Source: an uncultured Bacilli bacterium
GTDB taxonomy: Bacteria; Bacillota_I; Bacilli_A; RF39; UBA660
NCBI GenBank assembly: GCA_947522695.1
Contig: CANNTX010000001.1
Span: 1-55,608 of the forward strand
Reading direction: 5' to 3'
Length of the DNA stretch: 55,608 bases
Below the pieces are notes generated by a model. It ran no database searches. It had not been told where the DNA came from and was given only the letters and a program-made list of their open reading frames with translations. The position numbers and the translations under genes are program-made. Below are positions 41,660 through 51,878 of this stretch, in pieces (the stretch's first letter is position 1; each line of letters begins with the position of its first letter).

Positions 41660-44473
41660 ATGGATAAAATTATAATTAAAGGTGCTAGAGAAAATAATTT
41701 AAAAAATATTGATTTAGAATTACCTAAGAATAAATTAATTGTTATGACTGGTGTATCAGGTTCAGGAAAAAGTAGTCTTGCTTTTGATACTATTTATGCT
41801 GAAGGGGAAAGAAGATATATTGAATCTTTAAGTGCGTATGCAAGACAGTTTTTGGGCGGATCTGATAAACCGGATGTAGACTCTATTGAAGGATTATCTC
41901 CTAGTATTTCAATTGATCAAAAAACAACTAATAATAATCCAAGAAGTACAGTTGGAACTGTAACAGAGATATATGATTATTTAAGATTGTTGTTTGCAAG
42001 AGTAGGAACTCCATATTGTCCTAATCATCACGTTCCAATTACTAGTCAAAGTATTGAAGAAATGACTAATAAGATTTTAGCAATGGATGAAGGCACTAAG
42101 TTAGAAATACTTGCTCCTATTGTTCATGGCGAAAAAGGTACTCATCAAGATTTGTTTGATGATTTAAGAAAAAAAGGATTTACTAGAGTAAGAGTTAATG
42201 GAGAAATGCATGACTTATCAGAAAATATAGTATTAGAAAAAAATAAGAAAGATAATATTTATTTGGTAGTTGATCGTATTGTTGTTAATCCGGATGAAAG
42301 AAGTCGTATATTTGAAGCAATTGAACTTAGTACAAAGATGGCTAATGGTAAGGTTTTAATTCATGTAATTGATGGTGAAGAATTTATAATGAGTGAACAT
42401 TATGCTTGCCCTGAGTGTAACTTTAGTTTACCAGAATTAGAACCTAGATTATTCTCATTTAATGCCCCATATGGAGCTTGCCCTGAATGTAAAGGTTTAG
42501 GTGTTAAACAAAATATTAGTGTTGATTTACTTATTCCTGATAAAGATAAATCAGTATATGAGGGAGCAATTAAAGGATTTAGTTTAGATCAAAATATAGC
42601 TCTTACAGAACTTGAGACAGTATGTAAACATTATAATATTGATTTAAATAAGAAAATATCTGAACTTAGTAAAAAAGAATTAGATATAATTTTATATGGA
42701 AGTAATGAATTATTTGATTTTGAATATGTAAGTAAGAATGGTAATAAGAGATATGTTACCGATACTTATGAGGGAATTGCTAATAATTTCCAAAGAAGAT
42801 ATATGGAAACGTCTAGCAAGTGGATAAGGGATTGGCTTAGTTCATATATGGTTGATTTACCTTGTAAGAAATGTCATGGTGCTAGATTATCTGATGATGT
42901 TTTAGCGGTTAAGATTAATGGTTTAAGTATTTATGAAGTGTGTTTGAAAAGTATTAGAGATTTAATAGAATTTTTTGATAATTTAAAACTTACTAAAGAA
43001 CAAGAAAATATTGCTAGTTTAATTGTTAAAGAAATTCAAAATAGATTAAGCTTTTTAAATAATGTTGGACTTGGTTATTTAACTTTAGCTAGAGAAGCAA
43101 GCACATTATCTGGTGGTGAATCACAAAGAATTCGTTTAGCTACTCAAATTGGTAGTAAATTAACTGGTGTTTTATATGTTTTAGATGAGCCAAGTATTGG
43201 TTTACATCAAAGAGATAATGATAAATTAATTAATTCTTTAAAAGAGATGAGAGACCTTGGGAATACTTTAATTGTTGTTGAACATGATGAAGATACAATG
43301 AGAGCTGCTGATTATTTGGTTGATATTGGACCAGGACCTGGTGATCAAGGTGGAGAAGTTGTTGCAGCTGGTACTCCTGAAGAGGTAATGCGAAATAAGA
43401 ATAGTTTAACTGGAAAATATTTAACTGGCGAATTAAAAATAGATGTTCCTAAAAAACGTAGAAAAGGAAATGGAAAATTTATTGAAATAAAGGGTGCTAG
43501 TCAAAATAATTTAAAAAATATAAATGTTAAATTTCCACTTGGAACTATGACTTTGGTTACGGGTGTATCTGGATCGGGAAAATCAAGTTTGGTTACGGAA
43601 ACGCTTGTTAGAGCACTAAGAGCTAAAGTTTATGGAACAATGGTAATACCAGGGAAAAATAAGGGTATTAAGGGACTTGAAAACGTTGATAAAGTTGTTG
43701 ATATTTCTCAAGAACCAATAGGTAGAACTCCTAGAAGTAATCCAGCAACTTATGTTGGGGTATTTGATGATATTCGTGATTTATTTGCTGAGATGAAAGA
43801 ATCTAAAATGAAAGGCTATGATAAGGGTAGATTTTCATTCAATGTTAAAGGTGGTAGATGCGAGGCTTGTCAAGGTGATGGTATTAAGAAAATTGAGATG
43901 CATTTTTTACCAGATGTTTATGTTCCTTGTGATGTATGTCATGGTACTAGATATAATCGTGAGACTTTAGACGTTAAATTCAAAGGAAAAAATATTGCAG
44001 AAGTGCTTGATATGAGAGTTAGTGAAGCTATTGAATTCTTTGATAGTGTACCTAAGATTAAAAATAAGTTACAAACTATGATAGATGTAGGACTTCCTTA
44101 TATTAAACTTGGACAAAGTGCACCAACTTTATCAGGTGGAGAAGCAGCACGTGTTAAACTAGCAAAAGAATTACAAAAGAAACCAACTGGTAAGAGTGTA
44201 TTTATTTTAGATGAACCTACGACCGGTTTACATACTGATGATATTAAGAAATTACTTGTTGTTTTAGAACGTATTGTTGATAATGGAGATACAGTTATTA
44301 TTATTGAACATAATTTAGATGTAATTAAATGTGCGGATTATATTATTGATATTGGTCCAAATGGTGGTGATGATGGTGGAAGGGTTATTGCTAAAGGAAC
44401 ACCAGAAGAAATTGTTAAAGTTAAAGAATCATTTACTGGTCAGTATTTAAATTCTAAATTAGAGGAAAAGTAA
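41660..44473 (+). CDS. uvrA: excinuclease ABC subunit A
   Basis: A 937-residue UvrA of normal length, the damage-recognition ATPase of nucleotide excision repair. Two ABC modules are seen: Walker A GVSGSGKSSLAFD and GVSGSGKSSLVTE, signatures LSGGESQRIRLA and LSGGEAARVKLA. Zinc modules CPECNFSLPE...CPECKG and CEACQGDG...CDVCHG are present. No uvrB is beside it. ATG 41660 follows GAAGTGATGTAAT. Confidence 0.98.
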   Translation: MDKIIIKGARENNLKNIDLELPKNKLIVMTGVSGSGKSSLAFDTIYAEGERRYIESLSAYARQFLGGSDKPDVDSIEGLSPSISIDQKTTNNNPRSTVGTVTEIYDYLRLLFARVGTPYCPNHHVPITSQSIEEMTNKILAMDEGTKLEILAPIVHGEKGTHQDLFDDLRKKGFTRVRVNGEMHDLSENIVLEKNKKDNIYLVVDRIVVNPDERSRIFEAIELSTKMANGKVLIHVIDGEEFIMSEHYACPECNFSLPELEPRLFSFNAPYGACPECKGLGVKQNISVDLLIPDKDKSVYEGAIKGFSLDQNIALTELETVCKHYNIDLNKKISELSKKELDIILYGSNELFDFEYVSKNGNKRYVTDTYEGIANNFQRRYMETSSKWIRDWLSSYMVDLPCKKCHGARLSDDVLAVKINGLSIYEVCLKSIRDLIEFFDNLKLTKEQENIASLIVKEIQNRLSFLNNVGLGYLTLAREASTLSGGESQRIRLATQIGSKLTGVLYVLDEPSIGLHQRDNDKLINSLKEMRDLGNTLIVVEHDEDTMRAADYLVDIGPGPGDQGGEVVAAGTPEEVMRNKNSLTGKYLTGELKIDVPKKRRKGNGKFIEIKGASQNNLKNINVKFPLGTMTLVTGVSGSGKSSLVTETLVRALRAKVYGTMVIPGKNKGIKGLENVDKVVDISQEPIGRTPRSNPATYVGVFDDIRDLFAEMKESKMKGYDKGRFSFNVKGGRCEACQGDGIKKIEMHFLPDVYVPCDVCHGTRYNRETLDVKFKGKNIAEVLDMRVSEAIEFFDSVPKIKNKLQTMIDVGLPYIKLGQSAPTLSGGEAARVKLAKELQKKPTGKSVFILDEPTTGLHTDDIKKLLVVLERIVDNGDTVIIIEHNLDVIKCADYIIDIGPNGGDDGGRVIAKGTPEEIVKVKESFTGQYLNSKLEEK

Positions 44474-44700
44474 GCATTAAGTTGTTTGTTTATATACATA
44501 TATCTTGTCAAAATATTAAATTTCGGGCTAAAAAAGTTGTCAAAACGTTAAAATATATTAAAATGTCTGTAAAATAGGCTTTTTTCAATTATATATTTTA
44601 AATATAGGTTTTAATATTTAATTATTGAAATTTTTCAAATTGATAATTAATAAGTTAGAGATTTTTAACTAAAATTTTGATACTATGTTTATAGAGGTGA

Positions 44701-45117
44701 ATGCGTGTTATGAATAAGATAAATTTCATATTTATATTTGTTTTTATTTTAATAATTAGTGTTGGTTGTTCTAACAGTAAAATAAATGTAGAAAATAGTT
44801 CAAGTAATGAAGATAATGGTCAAGTAACGCATGATGAATTAAAAGCAGAATTTATAGGTTATGCAAATCAATTTGTGTTACGTGCTACTTATGTTTTTGA
44901 GAATGATAAAGCAATTGCATGTTATATGGAAACAGAATCAAATAATGAATTATATCTTAAACAAATTGATCCTTCATTAGAAAAAAATTATAGACGTGAG
45001 GGAAATATAGCATATTATGAGTGGAGTGATGAGTATTTTGAGCAAAAGGGAAAAGGTTGTTCAAAAAAAGTAATAGAAAAATTTTTAAAAGATTCTGGAT
45101 ATAAAATTATTGAATAA
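44701..45117 (+). CDS. small lipoprotein of unknown function
   Basis: A 138-residue protein with a signal sequence and lipobox ISVGC (Cys23 counted from ATG 44701), an Asn/Ser-rich linker and a small domain containing FVLRATYVFENDKAIACYME. It resembles uncharacterised Firmicutes lipoproteins; I cannot name it. ATG 44701 follows AGAGGTGA at a short distance; ATG 44710 is an alternative. The 227 bases before it (44474-44700) hold no gene, only a TGATACTAT promoter-like site near 44680. Confidence 0.7.
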   Translation: MRVMNKINFIFIFVFILIISVGCSNSKINVENSSSNEDNGQVTHDELKAEFIGYANQFVLRATYVFENDKAIACYMETESNNELYLKQIDPSLEKNYRREGNIAYYEWSDEYFEQKGKGCSKKVIEKFLKDSGYKIIE

Positions 45118-45155
45118 TAAAACTTGGTAAGTGGAGAGTAATTAAATAAAAGTTC

Positions 45156-45184
45156 TTGAAATATGAAATTTTAAATGATAGAAT
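45156..45184 (+). promoter_or_regulatory. promoter of pheST
   Basis: TTGAAA (45156-45161), 17-base spacer, TAGAAT (45179-45184). Transcription would start near 45191, at the front of the T-box leader. Confidence 0.7.
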
Positions 45185-45189
45185 AGTTT

Positions 45190-45405
45190 TTGTAATGCGA
45201 TGAGTATATATAAGTAGTTAGTTATGGATTTAAAGAGAGTAGATATAAAAGCTGAGATTATCTATAAATATAAGTAATTAATGAATTTCAGTATAGGAGC
45301 GTTAATCGTTTAGGGCGTTAACCTATTAAAGTGTATGAATAAAGTTCATAAACTAAGGTGGTACCGTGCAGTAACTTGCACCCTTAGATTAGTGGACTTT
45401 TTATT
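45190..45405 (+). promoter_or_regulatory. T-box leader of pheST (tRNA-Phe sensing)
   Basis: The canonical T-box AAGGTGGTACCGTGCA lies at 45355-45370. A terminator can form from AAAGTTCA (45341-45348) with TGGACTTT (45393-45400) followed by T, with CTAAGG/CCTTAG inside; uncharged tRNA would favour the antiterminator. A stem with TAGG/CCTA and GTTAA/TTAAC arms (about 45292-45329) precedes it. A TTC at 45287-45289 is a candidate Phe specifier, fitting the downstream phenylalanyl-tRNA synthetase, but I cannot prove the register. Together with 45118-45189 this fills the gap before pheS. Confidence 0.88.
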
Positions 45406-45420
45406 TTGGAGGGAAAAGTT

Positions 45421-46428
45421 ATGAAGGAAAAATTAGATTTACTTGTTAAGAATGCGGAAGAAAAAGCTAAAGAAATTAAAACTGAGGCAGATTATTTAAA
45501 TATTAAGTCTTTATTTTTAGGTAAGAAAAGTGAACTAAGTGAGTATATGGCTGGTATTAAAGATATGTCTTTAGAAGAAAAGAAAGAATATGGACCATTA
45601 TTTAATAAAGTAAAGAAACAATTAGAAGAACTATTTAGTAATAGTTTAGATAATGCTTTAAATGGTGATAGTGATAAGTTTGATCCAACTATTAATAGAG
45701 ATGTTACTTATGGTTCTTTACATCCTGTTACAATTATTGGTAGAGAAGTTACTGATATTTTAAAAAATATGGGATTTATGGTTATGGCTGGTCCGGAAAT
45801 GGATAGTGAATATTATAACTTTGAGGCTTTAAATATTCCTAAAACACATCCTGCAAGGGATATGCAAGATACTTATTATTTAGATAATGGTATGCTTCTT
45901 AGAACTCAGACTAGTGCTGTACAAGTAAGAGGTATGAAAAAATATGGAGCACCTTTAAAAGTATGTGTACCAGGAAGATGCTTTAGAAATGAAGATTTAG
46001 ATGCTTGTCATGAGAATACTTTTTTCCAATTAGAAGGTATGGTTATTGATGAAAATATATCAATACCTAATTTAATTTATACTATGGAAGGTATGCTTAA
46101 AGAAGTATTTAAAAAGGATGTTAAGGTTAGATTAAGACCGGGATATTTCCCATTTACTGAACCGGGATTTGAATTAGATTGCTCATGTACTATTTGTGAT
46201 GGTAAAGGTTGTCCTACTTGTAAGAATTCTGGATGGCTTGAGTTATGCCCTTGTGGTATGATTCATCCAAATGTATTAAAAGAAGGCGGAATTGATAGTA
46301 CAAAATATTCAGGTTTTGCTTTTGGACTTGGTTTAACTAGACTTGCAATGATGAAATATAAAATTAGTGATATAAGAGTTTTAAATTCAGGTGATTTAAG
46401 ATACTTAGAAAAATTTAATGTAAAGTAG
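45421..46428 (+). CDS. pheS: phenylalanyl-tRNA synthetase alpha subunit
   Basis: A 335-residue catalytic subunit. Class II motifs: HPARDMQDTYYL, LLRTQTSAVQVRGM, GRCFRNEDLDACHENTFFQ, and motif 3 GFAFGLGLTRLAMMKY. A Cys-rich insert CSCTICDGKGCPTCKNSGW before motif 3 is found in many bacterial PheS. ATG 45421 follows GGAGGG; the upstream in-frame TTG 45406 overlaps that ribosome binding site and is rejected. It is controlled by the T-box leader and is 10 bases before pheT. Confidence 0.97.
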   Translation: MKEKLDLLVKNAEEKAKEIKTEADYLNIKSLFLGKKSELSEYMAGIKDMSLEEKKEYGPLFNKVKKQLEELFSNSLDNALNGDSDKFDPTINRDVTYGSLHPVTIIGREVTDILKNMGFMVMAGPEMDSEYYNFEALNIPKTHPARDMQDTYYLDNGMLLRTQTSAVQVRGMKKYGAPLKVCVPGRCFRNEDLDACHENTFFQLEGMVIDENISIPNLIYTMEGMLKEVFKKDVKVRLRPGYFPFTEPGFELDCSCTICDGKGCPTCKNSGWLELCPCGMIHPNVLKEGGIDSTKYSGFAFGLGLTRLAMMKYKISDIRVLNSGDLRYLEKFNVK

Positions 46429-46438
46429 GTGTTTAATA

Positions 46439-48772
46439 GTGAAAATTTCTTGTAATATATTAAAAAAACATATTAAAGATAGTAGTTCGATTGATTTTAA
46501 AGATGTATGGAATAAGTTTACGATTAGAACTGCTGAAGTTGAAGGTGTAACTGAAGTAGGAAAAGATATTGATGGAATTGTTACTGGTAAGATTCTTACT
46601 TGTGTTAATCATCCAGAATCTAAAAAATTACATGTTTTAACTGTTGATGTTGGAGATGAAGTATTACAAATTGTTTGTGGTGCTCCGAATGTAAGAGTTG
46701 GAATGATAGGAGCTTGTATTAGAGTTGGTGGTCATATTGGTGGTATTACTATTGAACCTAGACCTTTAGTTGGTATAATGTCTTATGGTATGATGTGTAG
46801 TGGAAAAGAAATAGGTATTTCTGATGATCACTCTGGTATAATTGAATTTCCGGAAGATACTCCAGTAGGTGTAGATATTAAAAAATTATTTCCAATTGAA
46901 GATATAATTGTTGAGATTGATAATAAATCTTTAACACATAGACCTGATTTATGGGGACATTATGGTATTGCTAGAGAGATAGCTGCTATTACTGGACATG
47001 ATTTATTACCTTTAGAACTTGATAGAACTATTGTTGATAAGAAACCTTTAAATATTAAAATAGATAATCCAAAATTATGTTATAGATATGTTGGTACTAA
47101 AATAGAAAATATTACTAATAATAAAACACCAATGTGGATGCAAATATTTTTATATTATGCTGGTATGCGTTCTATTAATTTATTAGTTGATTTAACTAAT
47201 TATGTAATGCTTGAACTTGGTCAACCTATGCATGCTTTTGATTCAAGAGTTGTTAAAGATATTGAAGTAGGACTTGCTAATGATTTTGATACTTATACAA
47301 CTTTAGATGGAGTTCAAAGAAAACTTACTAAAGATGATTTAATGATTAAAAATGATGGTGAATATTTTGCAATTGCTGGAGTAATGGGTGGACAAGATAG
47401 TGAAATATTAGAAGATACTGATTCAATCGTGTTAGAGTCTGCTACATTTGAGGCATCTACTGTTAGAAAAACTGCTGTTAGATTGGGTCTTAGAACTGAA
47501 GCAAGTGCAAGATATGAAAAGAGTTTAGATCCAAATATGGCAATTACAGCAGCTAGAAGATTTATTAAGTTGCTATTTGATGAAAATCCGGATGCGGAAT
47601 ATGGCTCTTGTATTACTGATGTATATCCTACAATTCAAAAAGAAAATGAGATTATACTAGATAAAAATTATTTATATAAATATATGGGATTTAATATTAG
47701 TGATGAATTTGTTATAAATATTTTACAATCTTTAGATTTTATTGTTAAAAATACACCTAATGAGTTTAAAATAACTGTTCCAACATTTAGATCAACAAAA
47801 GATATAACAATTGCTGCTGATGTAATTGAAGAAATATCAAGAATGTATGGATATGAAAATTTTGAACATGTTCCACTTAAGATGGCTATGAGTTTTGGTA
47901 ATCCAGAAAAAACTTATGATTTAGAATATAAAGTTAAGTATTTACTTGCTACTAAATATAATTTACATGAGATTCATTCTTATTTATGGAATAAGACTTC
48001 ATTCTTAAAGAAAATAAATGTAGATGTTCAAAATGTTAAATTATTAGGTAAAAATGATGATAATATTTTAAGAAATGATTTAAATTTAAGCTTATTAGAA
48101 GCAAGTATTAATAATTCAAATAATTATGATAAATTTGGGATTTTTGAGATAGGTACTATTATTGATGATAATAAATCTAAGAGACATTTAAATATATTAT
48201 TATGTGATAGTATGAATGAAGAGGCTAATCTTTATTATCAGTTAAAAGATATTGTTAAGTATTTATTTAAGTCAGTTAAAAATGTAGATGTTAAATTCGA
48301 ACTTGGTTTAAATAGAGAATATTATATTAAAGATTTAAACTTAGATGTTATTGTTGATAATGTTGTAGTTGGAAAGATTAGTGTTTTTAATAAGAATATT
48401 GCTAAAGAGATTGGTAAGAAAAAGACTTATGTTTGTGCTGATATAGATTTTGATTTATTTGAAGAAATAGAAGATAAACAATATATTTATGAAGATGTAA
48501 GTAAGTATCCAAGTGTAAGTCTTGATTATACTATTACAGTTAAAAATAATACATTATATAATGATGTTGAGGAAGTACTTGATAGATTTAGTGATGATTT
48601 AATTGTAAAGAGAAGCTTAAAAGACATTTATGATAATGGAGAAAATAAAAACATAACTATTAGTTATGTAGTTGGATCTAAAGAACATACTTTAAGTAAT
48701 GATGAACTTGCTAATTTCAAAAATAAATTTATTTCTTATATTAGGGGACATAATTTAAACATTAATGAATAA
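46439..48772 (+). CDS. pheT: phenylalanyl-tRNA synthetase beta subunit
   Basis: A 777-residue subunit. N-terminal OB-fold tRNA-binding domain (IVTGKILTCVNHPESKKLHV...CGAPNVRVG), B3/B4 editing domain (DNKSLTHRPDLWGHYGIARE), B5 domain, class II-like core and the C-terminal ferredoxin-fold anticodon-binding domain (YPSVSLDYTITVKN). GTG 46439 is the start with TAGGTG upstream. Slightly shorter than the 800-residue norm but complete. Confidence 0.96.
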   Translation: MKISCNILKKHIKDSSSIDFKDVWNKFTIRTAEVEGVTEVGKDIDGIVTGKILTCVNHPESKKLHVLTVDVGDEVLQIVCGAPNVRVGMIGACIRVGGHIGGITIEPRPLVGIMSYGMMCSGKEIGISDDHSGIIEFPEDTPVGVDIKKLFPIEDIIVEIDNKSLTHRPDLWGHYGIAREIAAITGHDLLPLELDRTIVDKKPLNIKIDNPKLCYRYVGTKIENITNNKTPMWMQIFLYYAGMRSINLLVDLTNYVMLELGQPMHAFDSRVVKDIEVGLANDFDTYTTLDGVQRKLTKDDLMIKNDGEYFAIAGVMGGQDSEILEDTDSIVLESATFEASTVRKTAVRLGLRTEASARYEKSLDPNMAITAARRFIKLLFDENPDAEYGSCITDVYPTIQKENEIILDKNYLYKYMGFNISDEFVINILQSLDFIVKNTPNEFKITVPTFRSTKDITIAADVIEEISRMYGYENFEHVPLKMAMSFGNPEKTYDLEYKVKYLLATKYNLHEIHSYLWNKTSFLKKINVDVQNVKLLGKNDDNILRNDLNLSLLEASINNSNNYDKFGIFEIGTIIDDNKSKRHLNILLCDSMNEEANLYYQLKDIVKYLFKSVKNVDVKFELGLNREYYIKDLNLDVIVDNVVVGKISVFNKNIAKEIGKKKTYVCADIDFDLFEEIEDKQYIYEDVSKYPSVSLDYTITVKNNTLYNDVEEVLDRFSDDLIVKRSLKDIYDNGENKNITISYVVGSKEHTLSNDELANFKNKFISYIRGHNLNINE

Positions 48773-48810
48773 AAAAATAATCTATGATTTAGTTCATAGG
48801 TTATTTTTTT
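48773..48810. terminator. bidirectional terminator between pheT and rnr
   Basis: AAAATAATCTATGA (48774-48787) pairs with TCATAGGTTATTTT (48794-48807) with one G-U pair. T follows on the plus strand and A precedes it, so both converging genes can use it. Confidence 0.85.
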
Positions 48811-51746
48811 ATTGGTTTGTGAGTTAATACTTTTCCTCTTGATGTAAGATTTTTTAATTTATAATTTAAGTTAAATTCAATATCACCTGAGAATTCATCT
48901 ATGTTAGTCATTGTGATATTTACTTCGTTTCCAATTTTATATGTTTCTCCAGTGTAACGTCCTCTTAAGAAACGTTTTTTAGATTTAGAGATTAAATCAA
49001 ATGTGTCTCCATTTATGTTATTAAAGTAAATAATTCCCTCTATTCCGTCTTCAGTTTTAACTACTAAATGATCACCAAATATCATTTGGATAGTAGCATT
49101 ATAGTTAGTTCCAATCTGTTCTTTTAGGGAGTTTAAAAGATATAATTTATTTGATTTACTTTCAGCTTGATCATATAGTCTTTCTTTACGAGTTGCTTCT
49201 CTGGCTATGTCATCAATTTCCATTTTCATTAAAGCGTATTCTTTTTTAGGAATATCTGCTTCATATTTTACAGGTTTATAATTTTCTCTTATTACTAATT
49301 CATCTGTATTATATAGTTCAAATAAGTCATCAATTATCATATGAACTATAAAATCAACTATTCTTCTAATAGGACTGGTGAAATGAGTATAAATTAATAA
49401 GTTTAGGGCCCAGTGAATGCCTTCAGCAGTAGTGTATTTGGCACGATTAAATGTAAACAAAATTAAATTACTTATTAAATCGACTTGTTTACTATCAAAC
49501 ATTTGTGATTCTCTGATGATTTTTTTAACTATTCTTGGGTCTTTTTCGACTTCATTTTTATCAATATGTATTCCTAGTTCTTCTAAAATATTAAGTAATT
49601 CATAAATTTTTCGTTTATCACTTTCTTCATGAACTCGATATATTCCTGGTAAAGGAGAATTTTTTAGAAGTGTTCCTATTTCGGTGTTAGCAAGTATCAT
49701 TAGTATTTCGATCATTTTTTGAGCTGGTCCACGTTCTTCTTCAACTAATGTTACATTATTATTACTATCAATATTTACCTCGTGTTTAACAACATTAAGT
49801 TCTAGTAAGCCTTCTTTTTCTTTTTTATCCCAGATTTTATCAGATACTTCCTTCATTGGAAGAATATCTTTAACAAATGGCTCATATCCTTCAGGAACTA
49901 CTTGGTTTTCTAATATACTATTGACATCGTCGTATGTCATTTTCTTTTTAGAATTAATAACTGATTTGCAAACTTTAGAATTAACTATTTCGCCATTTTG
50001 ATCTATTTCAATAATTACACTTTTAGTTAATCTATCAACACCTTCATTTAACGAACAGATTCCGTTTGCTAGTTTTGGATGAAACATATGAATTGCAGTG
50101 TTTAACATATATAAAGTAAAGCATCTATTCATTGCTTCATTATAAATTGCTGTGCCTTTTTTTACGTAATGATTTGGTTCGGCAATACTTACAGTGATTT
50201 GATAGTTTCCGTTAGGAAGAATTTCGATTCCAACAGCATCATCCATATCTTTTGTAGATATTCCATCAATTGTAAATATTGTTTTATTTCTAAAATCGTG
50301 ATTTTTTCTAGCCTCAATATCACTTTCAGATACTTCGTCAGGAATATTCTTTATTTCTTCATATACTTCTTCACAGTAGTCAGGATTACATTCGTGTTCA
50401 ATTGCAATTAAAGCAAGGGCTGGACTTAAATTAGTATCTGTTAATATGATTCTATCACTTACTAGATGGCAATTAAAACCATCGTTTATTTTTTCTTTAT
50501 CTGGTTTAACTAATACGTAATCTCCATTTAATAAATTTTTAAGTTCATTTTTATTTACTCTTAAGTTTAATACACCTTTAACATTATGAGGAACTAATAT
50601 TTTTTTGCCTTCTTTTTCTTTTACTTCACAAAGAACGGGAGATGATGTTCTTTCAATTATTTTAATTACTTTTCCTTCTTTTGGTTTTTTATTGGTGTTT
50701 AGATAATATATTACTTCATCATTTGGTAGTGCGCCGTTTATTGTTTCTTTGTTTAGCATCAAATTTGTTCCATCATCAAGAACTAAATAGGGATTACCTT
50801 TCGCGCTACTTTGAATTGTTCCAATGTGGTAATCATTAGGCATTAACTTATAAACACCATCTAATTCGATAATAATTCCTTCATCTTCAAGAATAGATAT
50901 TAGATTATCTGCTGATATTGAATTTGGTTGGGTAATCTTATTTATAATTTTGGTTAATTCTGATTTATCAGATTCTTTTTGATTAGTGTAATATTCTTTA
51001 ACATTCTTAATTAATTCAGTTAAGAAATTTCGAGTAACTAATGTATTTAGTGGTAATTCAATTATTTGATTATTAAATAAATTTATATATTCATTTTCTG
51101 TTTCATAAATAATATCTTCTTTGATTAATTCATCTATTATATGGTGTATTTTAGTTTGAATATCTGTTAATTTAATTATTTTTAAAACAAAATTATTTAT
51201 ATTTACCATTTTAGTATTTTTTATAAAATCAATTAATTTAGTATAATCTTTAATATTAGATGCTCTTAATTCTTTAATTAATTCTTTTTCTTGATTATCG
51301 TTAAATGCTATGTATAGCATATCATCCTTTTCAAATATAATTTTATTTTGCTTTAAAAATAATAAAATATTATTAATAGTTTTGTTAAAACCAGTGTAAT
51401 TTAGAAGATACGAAAATAAATCTTTTTTAGGGATTGTTTCATTGTTAATGTTCATATTAAAGTTACTAATAAGTTCAGCATTAACTAGATTTTGATTTTC
51501 TTTTAATTTAAGTTCTAGTTCTTTTTCATTAGCATATTCTTTAAATAATTTATATTTATCATTATAAAAGTAAATTATACCATTAGATTCTAATAAGTTA
51601 ATTAGACTATCTATGTCGACATTTAAGTTATTACTATTAGATAAATATTTTTTTAATTTATTTAAAGTTATGTTATTTTCTGATTTAAAAAAGTATATTA
51701 AATCCTTAGCTAAGTTATTAATTAAATTCATTTTATTTTCGTTCAT
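48801..51746 (-). CDS. rnr: ribonuclease R with a long N-terminal winged-helix-rich extension
   Basis: A 981-residue RNase II/R-family 3'-5' exoribonuclease, about 200 residues longer than usual. Residues about 1-305 look like three to four winged-helix-like units. Cold-shock domains follow (IGTIQSSAKGNPYLVL), then the RNB catalytic domain with TIDGISTKDMDDAVGI and THFTSPIRRIVDF, and the C-terminal S1 domain, ending in a short basic tail. The catalytic acids are kept. The start follows AAGGGTGGT. No smpB or ssrA is adjacent. Confidence 0.94.
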   Translation of the reverse strand: MNENKMNLINNLAKDLIYFFKSENNITLNKLKKYLSNSNNLNVDIDSLINLLESNGIIYFYNDKYKLFKEYANEKELELKLKENQNLVNAELISNFNMNINNETIPKKDLFSYLLNYTGFNKTINNILLFLKQNKIIFEKDDMLYIAFNDNQEKELIKELRASNIKDYTKLIDFIKNTKMVNINNFVLKIIKLTDIQTKIHHIIDELIKEDIIYETENEYINLFNNQIIELPLNTLVTRNFLTELIKNVKEYYTNQKESDKSELTKIINKITQPNSISADNLISILEDEGIIIELDGVYKLMPNDYHIGTIQSSAKGNPYLVLDDGTNLMLNKETINGALPNDEVIYYLNTNKKPKEGKVIKIIERTSSPVLCEVKEKEGKKILVPHNVKGVLNLRVNKNELKNLLNGDYVLVKPDKEKINDGFNCHLVSDRIILTDTNLSPALALIAIEHECNPDYCEEVYEEIKNIPDEVSESDIEARKNHDFRNKTIFTIDGISTKDMDDAVGIEILPNGNYQITVSIAEPNHYVKKGTAIYNEAMNRCFTLYMLNTAIHMFHPKLANGICSLNEGVDRLTKSVIIEIDQNGEIVNSKVCKSVINSKKKMTYDDVNSILENQVVPEGYEPFVKDILPMKEVSDKIWDKKEKEGLLELNVVKHEVNIDSNNNVTLVEEERGPAQKMIEILMILANTEIGTLLKNSPLPGIYRVHEESDKRKIYELLNILEELGIHIDKNEVEKDPRIVKKIIRESQMFDSKQVDLISNLILFTFNRAKYTTAEGIHWALNLLIYTHFTSPIRRIVDFIVHMIIDDLFELYNTDELVIRENYKPVKYEADIPKKEYALMKMEIDDIAREATRKERLYDQAESKSNKLYLLNSLKEQIGTNYNATIQMIFGDHLVVKTEDGIEGIIYFNNINGDTFDLISKSKKRFLRGRYTGETYKIGNEVNITMTNIDEFSGDIEFNLNYKLKNLTSRGKVLTHKPIKK

Positions 51747-51767
51747 TATTTACCACCCTTTACAATT

Positions 51768-51796
51768 ATTAAAACACAATAAATTTATTATGTAAA
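51768..51796 (-). promoter_or_regulatory. promoter of rnr
   Basis: On the minus strand TTTACA (51796-51791), a 17-base spacer and TTTAAT (51773-51768), each 5/6 to consensus, 22 bases before the start codon. Confidence 0.65.
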
Positions 51797-51878
51797 TTAA
51801 AAATCTTAAAAATTTTTAATTTGATTTTTTTTAGTTAATTTGTTAGAATTTAATTAGAAAGATATTAACAGGTGTTAT

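Noticed and set aside
49417..50411. Plus-strand frames inside rnr
   Set aside because: Shadows of the conserved minus-strand RNase R gene, with no ribosome binding sites.
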